A DNA stretch of 64,000 nucleotides, taken from contig NZ_FOLC01000023.1 in the NCBI RefSeq assembly GCF_900112135.1, positions 1-64,000 of the forward strand, in the 5' to 3' direction. The stretch's first letter is position 1. The number at the start of each line of letters is the position of its first letter. Source of the stretch: Collimonas sp. OK412 (GTDB lineage Bacteria > Pseudomonadota > Gammaproteobacteria > Burkholderiales > Burkholderiaceae_D). This document shows, piece by piece, positions 53,585 to 61,048 of this stretch. The notes beneath the pieces were generated by a model. That model searched no databases. It saw only the letters and a list, made by a program, of their open reading frames with translations, and was not told the DNA's origin. The translations under genes and the position numbers were made by a program.

Positions 53585-54411
53585 CAGCAACAGAACCGGA
53601 GATTTCCCCTTTTCTATTGATCGACAGCGCCATGTTAGGCGGGACTGAAGCCTATCTTCCCATGCAAGCGGACGCACGTCCGGACTGGCTGCTTCCCATT
53701 TATAAAGAAACGGCCGCCACGGTCAGTCCGTTGTTGATTGATATGGCGGCGGCGGAGCAGGCTGGTCAGTTGGATTTAATGATGACGCTGTTTAATGCGA
53801 TGCAACCCCAACTGCATGCATCCCTGATTGAAACCAGGTTGTCGCACGATGCGCTGGCCCAGCATTTACGGCATTTCATCTTTGTGAGACTAGCCAGCGG
53901 CGACGAACCGACGCTGCGTTTTGCCGACTGCGCCGTCTTGCCGTCCCTGGCGGTCGTCTTGACGCCGGCCCAATGGGCGGCGGTTGTCGGTCCCATGACC
54001 CGCTGGTGCGTTCACCAGAGGCACGGTGTGTTAACCGCTCTGGCCCTGGCCGAACCTGGGCAGGAGCTGGCGCCGACGCCGCTGACGCTCACGGCGCAAC
54101 AAGATGCTCTGCTGACAGAATTAGAGGCGCCAGATCAGTTAATCGGCAATTTGTTAAGAAGGCGCAAAGGGCAAACGTTACCCGGTGATATGGCTGAGCA
54201 GCATCGATGGGCAAGTGAGGCAATTGCTCAGTGGCGTGCTGCCGGGCACAGCGACAACGGTGTTCTGCTGTTGCTGGCGGATGCTATTTTTGACACGCAA
54301 GGGCGATTGCTGGGCCATTCTGGTTTGGCGGACATCTTGGCGCAGCAGAATGCAGCCGCGATTAATGTAGATTTAAAGCAGGCCATAGAGAGATATTCGG
54401 GGCAAGCTTAG
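53581..54411 (+). CDS. DUF4123 effector adaptor/chaperone
   Basis: 276 residues. DUF4123 proteins (Tap/Tec) load specific effectors on their VgrG. Recognisable parts are FLLIDSAMLGGTEAYLPMQADARPDWLLPIYKETAATVSPLLIDMA and HLRHFIFVRLASGDEPTLRFADCAVLPSLAVVLTPAQWAAVVGPMTRW. It is translationally coupled to vgrG (ATGA) and precedes the first immunity-effector pair, so its cargo is most likely the Tle1-type lipase. Start fixed by the overlap. Confidence 0.87.
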   Translation: MTATEPEISPFLLIDSAMLGGTEAYLPMQADARPDWLLPIYKETAATVSPLLIDMAAAEQAGQLDLMMTLFNAMQPQLHASLIETRLSHDALAQHLRHFIFVRLASGDEPTLRFADCAVLPSLAVVLTPAQWAAVVGPMTRWCVHQRHGVLTALALAEPGQELAPTPLTLTAQQDALLTELEAPDQLIGNLLRRRKGQTLPGDMAEQHRWASEAIAQWRAAGHSDNGVLLLLADAIFDTQGRLLGHSGLADILAQQNAAAINVDLKQAIERYSGQA

Positions 54412-54504
54412 CGAAATTAAGGGTTGCTAGTGCAACCTCAGGAAAAATTGGGGCGCAATTTGGCTTTTATCTGGCTGTAGAAGGATGTCGACAAGGAACA
54501 GTAC

Positions 54505-55131
54505 ATGGAAAAAAATCAAACAAAAAAACGGATGAGTTGGCTACAAAAGCTGGCTATGTCTTTTTTCGTCTTTACCTTCGTGGGTTGTGCCAGTGTTCGG
54601 ACTGGCGTCGACGAAAACAATTTCACTTCAGTGGAACTGAGTGGTGTGCAGCATATGGGGCCGAATTTCAACATCTCTGATTTTTATGTAGACCATACAA
54701 GCGGCAGTAATGTAGGGCGAGGCGGTGGTGGTGGTGGCATCGTTTGTTGCGTGGCACTTCCGAAAAAGTGGCGCCCAAATTTCACCGTTGAGGTACGTTG
54801 GGCGGTTGGTGATTGGAGCAAGCAAAACAAGGAAGAAACAGCTTTGGGTAACTTCCAAAGCATTATCTTTGAGCGCTACAAAGCAATTGTCCCGGTTGAA
54901 AAATACGACGAGGCGGAACATGTTTGGGTGCATTTCTTTGCAGGAGGAAAAGTGCGCGTGGTTTCCAGCGCTCCTGGTTCATTGAGCAAGATTCATCCGA
55001 TCCAGCGTGATGATCAACATGCCGTTGATAGCGCGACTATCGGCAGTCATATTGATTCATTGTTTACGTCTGAAGAATTGGCTGAAATGAGACGAAAAAG
55101 CAAAGAACGCAGTCGTAAATATGGAGAATGA
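54505..55131 (+). CDS. Immunity lipoprotein, unit 1 (DUF3304-like, Tli1 candidate)
   Basis: 208 residues. A lipoprotein signal ends FTFVGC-AS (Ala-Ser after Cys favours the outer membrane). The mature domain has VELSGVQHMGPNFNISDFYVD, a glycine stretch GRGGGGGG, CCVALPKKWRPNFTVEVRWAVGDWS, VPVEKYDEAEHVWVHFFAGGKVRVVSS. This matches the DUF3304 lipoproteins found beside Tle1 phospholipases. A periplasmic location fits neutralisation of an effector attacking membranes from the periplasm. Its stop overlaps the phospholipase start by 4 bp. Confidence 0.85.
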   Translation: MEKNQTKKRMSWLQKLAMSFFVFTFVGCASVRTGVDENNFTSVELSGVQHMGPNFNISDFYVDHTSGSNVGRGGGGGGIVCCVALPKKWRPNFTVEVRWAVGDWSKQNKEETALGNFQSIIFERYKAIVPVEKYDEAEHVWVHFFAGGKVRVVSSAPGSLSKIHPIQRDDQHAVDSATIGSHIDSLFTSEELAEMRRKSKERSRKYGE

Positions 55132-56849
55132 CGGTGACAGACGAAATTACATTTGCCGTTGCCTCAATTCGACAAGCCCCAACAGCCGCAATTGCACAGG
55201 TTTTGCCGAAACATTATCTTTGCACGTCCAACTGTGAAGAAGATATCGACCTTGGGCTATTCTTTGACGGCACCAGAAACAATATGTATGAAGACAAGCC
55301 AAGTTTGAAGCATAGCAATATCGCCAGATTGCACGATGCATATTTGGAAGACCCGCCTCTCGGCGCCCGTCGCGTTTACATTAATGGCGTAGGGACTCCA
55401 TTCCCGGAAATTGGCGAACTCAGCTATAGCAATATGGGAAACGGTTTCGGTTCCGGTTGTGAAGCGCGCGTTTTATATGGATTACTTGCTGTGTTTAATA
55501 CGATACATGCACGTGCTTACGACGATCAACCTTTTTTTAGGAAAGAGCAAGTCAAAGCCTTGTGCCGCAACAGTTTTCATGTGTCCGATCCAAGTGATCT
55601 GCAAGAGCTCAAAAAGCTTGGGATAACAGAAGGTCTGCTGATGAGCCATGGTGGCCTTAGCCCGCGCGAGGAATTCTTGAAGCGACAGGCAAATTTTCTC
55701 GAGAAGAAGCTATCGACACACGGCAAGCCAGATATTAAAGAATGTTTTATTGACGTATTCGGCTTTTCACGTGGGGCTGCAGAAGCGCGGGTTTTCTGTC
55801 AGTGGCTGGATAAGTTGCTGGTCGGCGGGAAGCTGGCCGGCGTCATTATCCGTTTTCGTTTCGTTGGCCTGATAGATACCGTTGCTTCCGCAGGTGTGTT
55901 GGGTGGATTGGCTGGCACTATCGTCAACAGCACCGGCGGTCATGATGGATGGGCAACAGCGAAAGATTTGCGGATTCCCACATCGGTAGAAAATTGTGTG
56001 CACATGGTTGCCATGCACGAGTTGCGCAAGAATTTCCCGATTGACGAACTTGGCGTCGACGGAGTACTGCCACCGCATTGTCAGGAGTTTGTTTATCCAG
56101 GTGCGCACAGCGATGTCGGGGGTGGTTATGAGCCGGGTGAACTAGGAATTTCAGTTGGCAATACTTTGTTTGAAAGCGACGCGCTTAAATTATCGCAAAT
56201 CCCGCTCAATCATATGTTTGATTGTGCGGTTGCGGCGGGTGCACCGCTGGACAAGGAGCGAGCCACTTCTGATTCTGGTCATGCGCCGTTTGTAGTAAGC
56301 CCTCGGGTCGAACAAGCCTTCAATGATTTTCTGACGGCTTCCACTATGAAGCCACGCCCAATCCATGAATGGCTGCAGCCTTACTTGAATTGGCGCTGGC
56401 AAGTCTGCAAGCGCTACGAGCAGCTTGCTCAGGTACAAAAGGCGAACGCAGAGGACAGAAAACTGTTGATTGATTCAAATAAAATCCTGATGAAAGACGC
56501 CGATCTGATCGGCCTCAAAGGCGACGTCAGTTTGTCTCAGCGATTCCTTGATTTCATTAAAGGCCAACCCGGCGCCAGTCTGAAAGCTGCCGAGTATCGG
56601 CAAGCGGCATTGAGCGCACTAGATCCGGAAGCGCCTGCGTTGCTGGATATGGCAAAGAACGCGCCGCCCACGACTGCCGCCATCGCCGCTCTGTTCGACG
56701 GCTTCGTTCACGACTCCTATGCGGGTTTCACGCCAGCTGGACTGCACGAAGCAACCGGCTACTGGCGCTATCGCAAAGGATTCCGTGGCGGCAGCGAAGC
56801 GACAATCGCAAGCAATGATGCTAACAACCAGAACGCAGCGCTTGGCTAG
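55128..56849 (+). CDS. tle1: T6SS Tle1-type phospholipase effector (DUF2235), the only complete copy
   Basis: 573 residues, antibacterial lipase candidate. The DUF2235 start DLGLFFDGTRNNMYEDKPS is followed by the nucleophile elbow GFSRGAAEARVF (Ser near 214), the Asp of FVGLIDTV (near 250) and His in YPGAHSDVGGGYEPG (near 327); another candidate His is in FVHDSYAGF (near 528). No signal peptide, as expected for T6SS cargo. It is preceded and coupled to its immunity gene. The C-terminal 43 residues are found again, nearly unchanged, in a deletion copy at 58493. Confidence 0.88.
   Translation: MTVTDEITFAVASIRQAPTAAIAQVLPKHYLCTSNCEEDIDLGLFFDGTRNNMYEDKPSLKHSNIARLHDAYLEDPPLGARRVYINGVGTPFPEIGELSYSNMGNGFGSGCEARVLYGLLAVFNTIHARAYDDQPFFRKEQVKALCRNSFHVSDPSDLQELKKLGITEGLLMSHGGLSPREEFLKRQANFLEKKLSTHGKPDIKECFIDVFGFSRGAAEARVFCQWLDKLLVGGKLAGVIIRFRFVGLIDTVASAGVLGGLAGTIVNSTGGHDGWATAKDLRIPTSVENCVHMVAMHELRKNFPIDELGVDGVLPPHCQEFVYPGAHSDVGGGYEPGELGISVGNTLFESDALKLSQIPLNHMFDCAVAAGAPLDKERATSDSGHAPFVVSPRVEQAFNDFLTASTMKPRPIHEWLQPYLNWRWQVCKRYEQLAQVQKANAEDRKLLIDSNKILMKDADLIGLKGDVSLSQRFLDFIKGQPGASLKAAEYRQAALSALDPEAPALLDMAKNAPPTTAAIAALFDGFVHDSYAGFTPAGLHEATGYWRYRKGFRGGSEATIASNDANNQNAALG
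55281..55484 (+). repeat. Direct repeat, left copy (effector 5' region)
   Basis: This 204-bp part of the intact phospholipase gene recurs nearly base for base at 60629-60832, in the same direction, at the right end of the array. Recombination between the two would remove 5.35 kb (units 1 to 5). Confidence 0.88.
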
Positions 56850-56911
56850 CCCCGTATTTTATTTACGCCGGAGGAATTAGCTGAGATGAAAAGAAAGGGT
56901 AGAGAAAACAC
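56850..56911 (+). repeat. Scar A: relic of an immunity-gene 3' end
   Basis: Directly after the phospholipase stop, one frame reads FTPEELAEMKRKGRENT and ends in a TGA that overlaps the next ATG. This equals the C-terminus of the immunity proteins (LFTPEELAEMRRKSRERS) without the rest of the gene. The same scar follows units at 58859 and 59780, so the piece spreads as part of a repeated block. Confidence 0.8.
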
Positions 56912-57522
56912 ATGAGTTGGCTTCAAAAACTCGCTTTGTCTTTGTTGGTCCTTACCTGCGCGGGTTGTGCCAGCGTTCAAGCTGGTATTAACGACCGTAA
57001 TTTCACACCCGTTAGTCTGACTGGTGTCCAGCATATCGGGCCAGATTTTAATATTTCGGACTTTTACGTTAATGGTATCAGCGGCAGTAATGTAGGGCGA
57101 GGCGGTGGTGGTGGCATCGTTTGTTGCGTGGCACTTCCGAAAAAGTGGCGCCCAGATTTCACCGTTGAGGTACGTTGGGCGGTTGGTGATTGGTGATTGG
57201 TGATTGGAGCAAGCAAAACAAAGAAGAAACAGCTTTGGGTAACTTCCAAAGCATTACCTTTGAGCGCTACAAAGCAATTGTCCCGGTTGAAAAATATGAA
57301 GAGCCTGGGAAAGTGTATGTGCATTTTTTCAAAGGTGGGAAAGTACGTGTGGTATCGGGCCCATTTGGATACGGAAGTAAAGAACATCCAATTCAACGTG
57401 ATGACCCTCATGCTGCGGATATTGCTACGGTCGGTACCCGTGTGAATGCGTTGTTTACGCCGGAGGAACTGGCCGAGATGAGACGAAAGAGTAGGGAACG
57501 CAGCAGGAAATATGGAGAGTGA
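56912..57522 (+). pseudogene. Immunity lipoprotein, unit 2, broken by a 7-bp repeat expansion
   Basis: The first part (56912-57196) reads a lipoprotein signal (VLTCAGC-AS) and the conserved domain up to EVRWAVGDW, then stops. The rest (from 57190) continues in another frame with GDWSKQNKEETALGNFQSITF... to SRERSRKYGE. The break is three TTGGTGA copies where unit 1 has one, a gain of 14 bp. Two copies fewer would restore a full protein; so would any change of the copy number by three. Start lacks the MKRNQTKK leader found in other copies. Confidence 0.88.
57183..57207 (+). repeat. TTGGTGA tandem repeat (3 copies plus 4 bp)
   Basis: Three 7-bp units in the coding region, against one unit in the equivalent place of unit 1 (about 54808). 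As each unit shifts the frame by one base, copy changes by slippage can switch the gene on or off. Confidence 0.9.
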
Positions 57523-57728
57523 CGATGACAGAAGATCTTACGTTTTCCATAGCGCCAATTCGACATGCGCCGACTGAACGTATTACTTCTGTATTGCCGA
57601 AGCACTATTTATACACCTCGAAATGTGAAGAAGACTTAGATATCTCCGTAGACGCTTTGTTTACGCAGGAAGAACTGGTCGAAATGAGACAGAAAAGTAA
57701 AGAGATCATCTGGAAATATGACGAATGA
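57519..57728 (+). pseudogene. Unit 2 effector relic: phospholipase N-terminus fused to an immunity tail
   Basis: 69 codons starting at GTG in the same overlap position as the intact effector. The first about 42 residues (LTFSIAPIRHAPTERITSVLPKHYLYTSKCEEDLDI) match the effector N-terminus; then SVDALFTQEELVEMRQKSKEI matches the immunity C-terminus. The catalytic domain is gone. The joint shows that a deletion ran from early in the effector to late in a following immunity gene, losing one full unit. Confidence 0.85.
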
Positions 57729-57863
57729 AGCTTGGACAGGATATCCCATCGCCTGAGCCAGGCAAGTTCAATAAACGTTAAGAAAGCCAACACTACCTGA
57801 AGCAGAATTAAGGAGCGAATTGGCTCTATCCGAGCGTAGAAGAGTGTCGAAAAGGAAAATTAT

Positions 57864-58496
57864 ATGAAAAGAAATCAAACAAAAAAACGGATGAGTTGGC
57901 TGCAAAAACTGACTATATCTTTATTGACCCTTACCTTCGTCGGTTGTGCCAGCGTTCAAGCCGGTATTAACGACAGTAATTTCACCCCTGTTGGGCTGAC
58001 AGGGGTACAACATATTGGTCCAAATTTTAACGTTTCGAGATTTTATGTCGATGGCGTATATGGCAGTAATGTCGGCCGCGGTGGCGGCGGCGGTAGTAGC
58101 ATTTGCTGTGTAGCATTACCGAAAAAATGGCGACCAGATCTGACGACTGAAGTGCGGTGGGCTGTCGGTGACTGGAGTAAAGAAAATTTGGCAGAGACTG
58201 CTGCGGGGAATTATAAAAGCATTACCTCCGAAGGAGTCTACAAAGCTAAAGTGCCAGTTGAAAAATACGATAAACCGGGGCAACTATTTGTACATTTTTT
58301 CGCAGGCGGCAGAATTCGTGTTGTATCAAGTGAGTATTATCCAGAAAGCAAACTACATCCTATCCTTGGAGACAATCAACATGCTGCCGATATCACGACT
58401 GTTGGTACGCGAGTTGATGCTCTTTTCACTCCGGAGGAACAATTAGAATCCGCACGCAAGTCGAAAGAAAATAGAAATCGAGGAGATTGGCGATGA
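57864..58496 (+). CDS. Immunity lipoprotein, unit 3
   Basis: 210 residues, complete. MKRNQTKKRMSWLQKLTISLLTLTFVGC-AS signal, then VGLTGVQHIGPNFNVSRFYVDGVYGSNVGRGGGGG, CCVALPKKWRPDLTTEVRWAVGDWSKENLAETAAGN. From the middle on it differs clearly from unit 1 (YKAKVPVEKYDKPGQLFVHFFAGGRIRVVSSEYYPESK), so it may protect against a different lipase variant. The 50 bp before its start resemble those before unit 1, a shared promoter or ribosome-site region. Confidence 0.82.
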   Translation: MKRNQTKKRMSWLQKLTISLLTLTFVGCASVQAGINDSNFTPVGLTGVQHIGPNFNVSRFYVDGVYGSNVGRGGGGGSSICCVALPKKWRPDLTTEVRWAVGDWSKENLAETAAGNYKSITSEGVYKAKVPVEKYDKPGQLFVHFFAGGRIRVVSSEYYPESKLHPILGDNQHAADITTVGTRVDALFTPEEQLESARKSKENRNRGDWR

Positions 58497-58858
58497 CGGA
58501 GGAAGCCACATTTTCTATTGCGCCGACCCGGCATGCGCCAATCGATGTTATTACGCCAGTATTGCCGAAGCATTACTTATGTACATCCAAATGCGAAGAA
58601 GATATTGACATTGGTTTTTTCTTTGATGGTACAAGAAACAATAAATATGAAGACGAAAACGAATTAAAACAAAGCAATATTGCCAGGTTGTTTGACGCAT
58701 ATTTGAACGACACCGCTATTGGCGCTTATGCGAGTTTCACGCCAGCTGGACTTCACGAGGCAACCGGCTACTGGCGCTATCGCAAAGGATTCCGTGGCGG
58801 CAGCGAAGCGACAATTGCAAGCAATGATGCTAACAACCAGAACGCAGCGCTTGGCTAG
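58493..58858 (+). pseudogene. Unit 3 effector relic with in-frame internal deletion
   Basis: 121 residues, starting at an ATG that overlaps the immunity stop. Residues 1-78 are the effector N-terminus including DIGFFFDGTRNNKYED; residues from YASFTPAGLHEATGYWRYRKGF onward are the final 43 residues of the intact effector. About 450 residues including the whole Ser-Asp-His site are missing, yet the frame is kept. It cannot be a lipase but could still bind VgrG/adaptor or the immunity protein. Confidence 0.85.
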
Positions 58859-58920
58859 CCCCGTATTTTATTTATGCCGGAGGAATTAGCTGAGATGAAA
58901 AGAAGGAGTAGAGAAAACAC
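58859..58920 (+). repeat. Scar B: relic of an immunity-gene 3' end
   Basis: Nearly identical to the scar at 56850 (FMPEELAEMKRRSRENT in one frame). Together with about 130 bp of effector 3' end before it, a block of about 190 bp is shared by 56722-56911 and 58732-58920. Confidence 0.8.
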
Positions 58921-59529
58921 ATGAGTTGGTTGCAAAAACTCGCTTTGTCTTTGTTGGCCCTTACCTTCGCAGGTTGTGCCAGCGTTCAAGCTGGTATTAA
59001 CGACAGTAATTCCACACCTGTTGGACTGACAGGCACACAGCATATGGGACCAAATTTTAATGTCTCCGGATTTTATGTGGATGGAGCTTACGGTAGCAAT
59101 GTCGGACGTGAAGGTGGCGGCGGCAGCGACGTTTGTTGTGTACTCCTTCCAAATAAGTGGCGGCCCGGTTTGACTGCGGAAGTCAGATGGGCAGTAGGGG
59201 ATTGGAGCAAAGAAAATCTAACAGAAACCGCTGCCGGTAACTATACAAGCATTACTTCGGAAGGGATCTATAAAGCTCTAGTTCCAGTCGAGAAATATGA
59301 TGTGCCTGGACAGCTTTACGTACATTTTTTTATCGGCGGAAGAGTGAGAGTTGTTTCCAGTAATGTCGGCGTTCTCAATAAAGATCATCCAATCCATCGA
59401 GGTGATTCTCACGCCATCGACAATGCAACGGTAGGAACTCCAATCGCCACATTATTTACTCCTGAAGAGCAGGCGGAGTCGTTACGTAAATTCAATGAGA
59501 ACAAGAAGAACGGTGGAGATTGGAGATGA
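58921..59529 (+). CDS. Immunity lipoprotein, unit 4
   Basis: 202 residues, complete, starting MSWLQKLALSLLALTFAGC-AS; like unit 2 it lacks the first ten residues (MKRNQTKK...) of other copies but keeps a full lipoprotein signal. The glycine region is changed to GREGGGG and the core reads CCVLLPNKWRPGLTAEVRWAVGDWSKENLTETAAGNYTSITSEGIYKALVPVEKYDVPGQLYVHFFIGGRVRVVSS. GGAG about 12 bases upstream is its ribosome site. Coupled to a truncated effector by a 4-bp overlap. Confidence 0.82.
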   Translation: MSWLQKLALSLLALTFAGCASVQAGINDSNSTPVGLTGTQHMGPNFNVSGFYVDGAYGSNVGREGGGGSDVCCVLLPNKWRPGLTAEVRWAVGDWSKENLTETAAGNYTSITSEGIYKALVPVEKYDVPGQLYVHFFIGGRVRVVSSNVGVLNKDHPIHRGDSHAIDNATVGTPIATLFTPEEQAESLRKFNENKKNGGDWR

Positions 59530-59762
59530 ATGCGAAGGTTACATTTTCAATAGCGCCAACTCGACATGCGCCGACTGCTGGTATTACTTCTGTACTCCCG
59601 AATCACTATTTATGCGCCTCGAAATGTGAAGAAGACTTAGATATCGGACTATTCTTTGATGGCGCAAGAAATAATAAATATGAAGACGAAGGGCGGCTAA
59701 AACAGAGCAATGTTGCAAGGCTGTTCGATGCGTATTTGGACGATCCCACTGTTGGCGCATAA
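59526..59762 (+). pseudogene. Unit 4 effector relic, truncated
   Basis: 78 residues of effector N-terminus (DIGLFFDGARNNKYEDEGRLKQSNVARLFDAYLDDPTVGA), then a stop. The bases that follow, read in another frame, give NNQNATLG and a stop, the last residues of the effector. So nearly the whole gene was deleted and the joint is out of frame. Its N-terminus differs from units 1 and 3, meaning it came from a separate allele. Confidence 0.85.
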
Positions 59763-59849
59763 CAACCAGAATGCAACGCTTGGCTAGCCCCGTATTTTAT
59801 TTACGCCGGAAGAATTAGCTGAGATGAAAAGAAAGAGTAGAGAAAACAC
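59763..59849 (+). repeat. Scar C: effector last codons plus immunity 3' end relic
   Basis: Holds the NNQNATLG effector end out of frame and then the same immunity-tail relic (FTPEELAEMKRKSRENT) as at 56850 and 58859. Confidence 0.78.
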
Positions 59850-60479
59850 ATGAAAAGAATTCAAACAAAAAAACAGATGAGTTGGCTTCAAAAACTCGCT
59901 TTGCCTTTGTTGGTCCTTACCTTCGCGGGTTGTGCCAGCATTCAAGCTGGTATTAACGACCGTAATTTCACACCCGTTAGTCTGACTGGTGTCCAGCACA
60001 TCGGGCCAGATTTTAATATTTCGGACTTTTACGTTAGTGGTACCAGCGGGAGTAATGTAGGACGTGGAGGCGGAGGAGGAAGCACAGTTTGTTGCATGGC
60101 GCTTCCTAAAAAATGGCATCCGAATTTGGTTGCTGAAGTCAGATGGGCAGTAGGGGATTGGAGCAAAGAAAATCTAACAGAAACCGCTGCCGGTAACTAT
60201 ACAAGCATTACTTCGGAAGGGGTCTATAAAGCTCTAGTTCCAGTCGAGAAATATGAAGAGCCTGGGAAAGTGTATGTACATTTTTTCAAAGGTGGGAAAG
60301 TACGTGTGGTATCGGGTCCATTTGGATACGGAAGTAAAGAACATCCAATTCAACGTGATGACCCTCATGCTGCGGATACTGCTACGATCGGTACCCGTGT
60401 GAATGCGTTGTTTACACCGGAAGAACTGGCCGAGATGAGACGAAAGAGTAGGGAACGCAGCAGGAAATATAGAGTGTGA
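59850..60479 (+). CDS. Immunity lipoprotein, unit 5 (mosaic)
   Basis: 209 residues, complete, with the long leader MKRIQTKKQMSWLQKLALPLLVLTFAGC-AS. It is a patchwork: residues to about FYV match unit 2; WSKENLTETAAGNYTSITSEGVYKALVPVEKY matches unit 4; EEPGKVYVHFFKGGKVRVVSGPFGYGSKEHPIQRDDPHAAD to the end matches unit 2 again. This is direct evidence for gene conversion between units. It ends GTGTGA, overlapping the next effector relic. Confidence 0.83.
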   Translation: MKRIQTKKQMSWLQKLALPLLVLTFAGCASIQAGINDRNFTPVSLTGVQHIGPDFNISDFYVSGTSGSNVGRGGGGGSTVCCMALPKKWHPNLVAEVRWAVGDWSKENLTETAAGNYTSITSEGVYKALVPVEKYEEPGKVYVHFFKGGKVRVVSGPFGYGSKEHPIQRDDPHAADTATIGTRVNALFTPEELAEMRRKSRERSRKYRV

Positions 60480-60871
60480 CGATGACAGATGATCTTACGT
60501 TTTCCATTGCACCAACCCGACAAGCCCCGATCGGCGCGATCGAACAGGTTTTGCCGAAACACTATTTATGCACTTCTAATTGCCAAGACGATTTGGACAT
60601 TGGTCTGTTCTTTGATGGCACCAGAAATAATATGTATGAAGACAAGCCAAGTTTGAAGCATAGCAATATCGTCAGATTGCACGATGCATATCTAAAAGAT
60701 CCGTCTCTCGGCGCCCATCGCGTTTACATTAATGGCGTGGGGACTCCATTCCCGGAAATTGGCGAACTCAGCTATAGCAATATGGGAAACGGTTTCGGTT
60801 CCGGTTGTGAAGCGCGCGTTTTGTATGGATTAACAGTCCGAAATTCAAACGAATTATGTAGCGAAAAATAG
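60476..60871 (+). pseudogene. Unit 5 effector relic with replaced 3' end
   Basis: 131 residues starting at GTG. About 118 residues follow the intact effector closely (KPSLKHSNIVRLHDAYL, VYINGVGTPFPEIGELSYSNMGNGFGSGCEARVLYGL); then TVRNSNELCSEK, unrelated, and stop. The catalytic part is absent. The 204-bp near-identical block shared with the unit 1 effector ends exactly where the alien tail begins, at the island's right side. Confidence 0.85.
60629..60832 (+). repeat. Direct repeat, right copy (effector 5' region)
   Basis: Partner of 55281-55484. Same direction, same length, only a few base changes. Confidence 0.88.
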
Positions 60872-60905
60872 CCAATCAATTTCATTCACTGATCGGCTAT
60901 TTTTT
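60864..60905 (+). terminator. Terminator at the end of the immunity-effector array
   Basis: AAAAATAGCC and GGCTATTTTT form a stem around an approximately 21-base loop; the T run follows. It overlaps the last codons of the unit 5 relic and ends the island's transcription unit. Confidence 0.75.
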
Positions 60906-61000
60906 CAGATGTTTGCTATGCTTCAAATGGTTTTCCTAATTTTGGGTTCGAGCCTGAAACGACATTCAATTCCAGGATGCAATTGTCCGACTAAATAGAG

Positions 61001-61036
61001 TGTTTGAAAACCCTGAACGACGGCTATAAGCAGTAA
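61001..61036 (+). pseudogene. Relic of the peroxidase gene 3' end at the island's right edge
   Basis: TTG AAA ACC CTG AAC GAC through a TAA at 61034-61036 reads LKTLNDGYKQ, against LKTLNDGYRQ at the end of the intact peroxidase gene (50710-50739). Nineteen bases are identical; later codons differ at third positions. It is thus a diverged copy and not a fresh duplication. Confidence 0.8.
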
Positions 61037-61048
61037 CATACTGCCTGC

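Noticed and set aside
54505-60871. Repetitive 1-kb pattern considered as CRISPR or satellite repeat
   Set aside because: The repeat units are coding genes of about 600 bp with lipoprotein signals, not short repeats with spacers.
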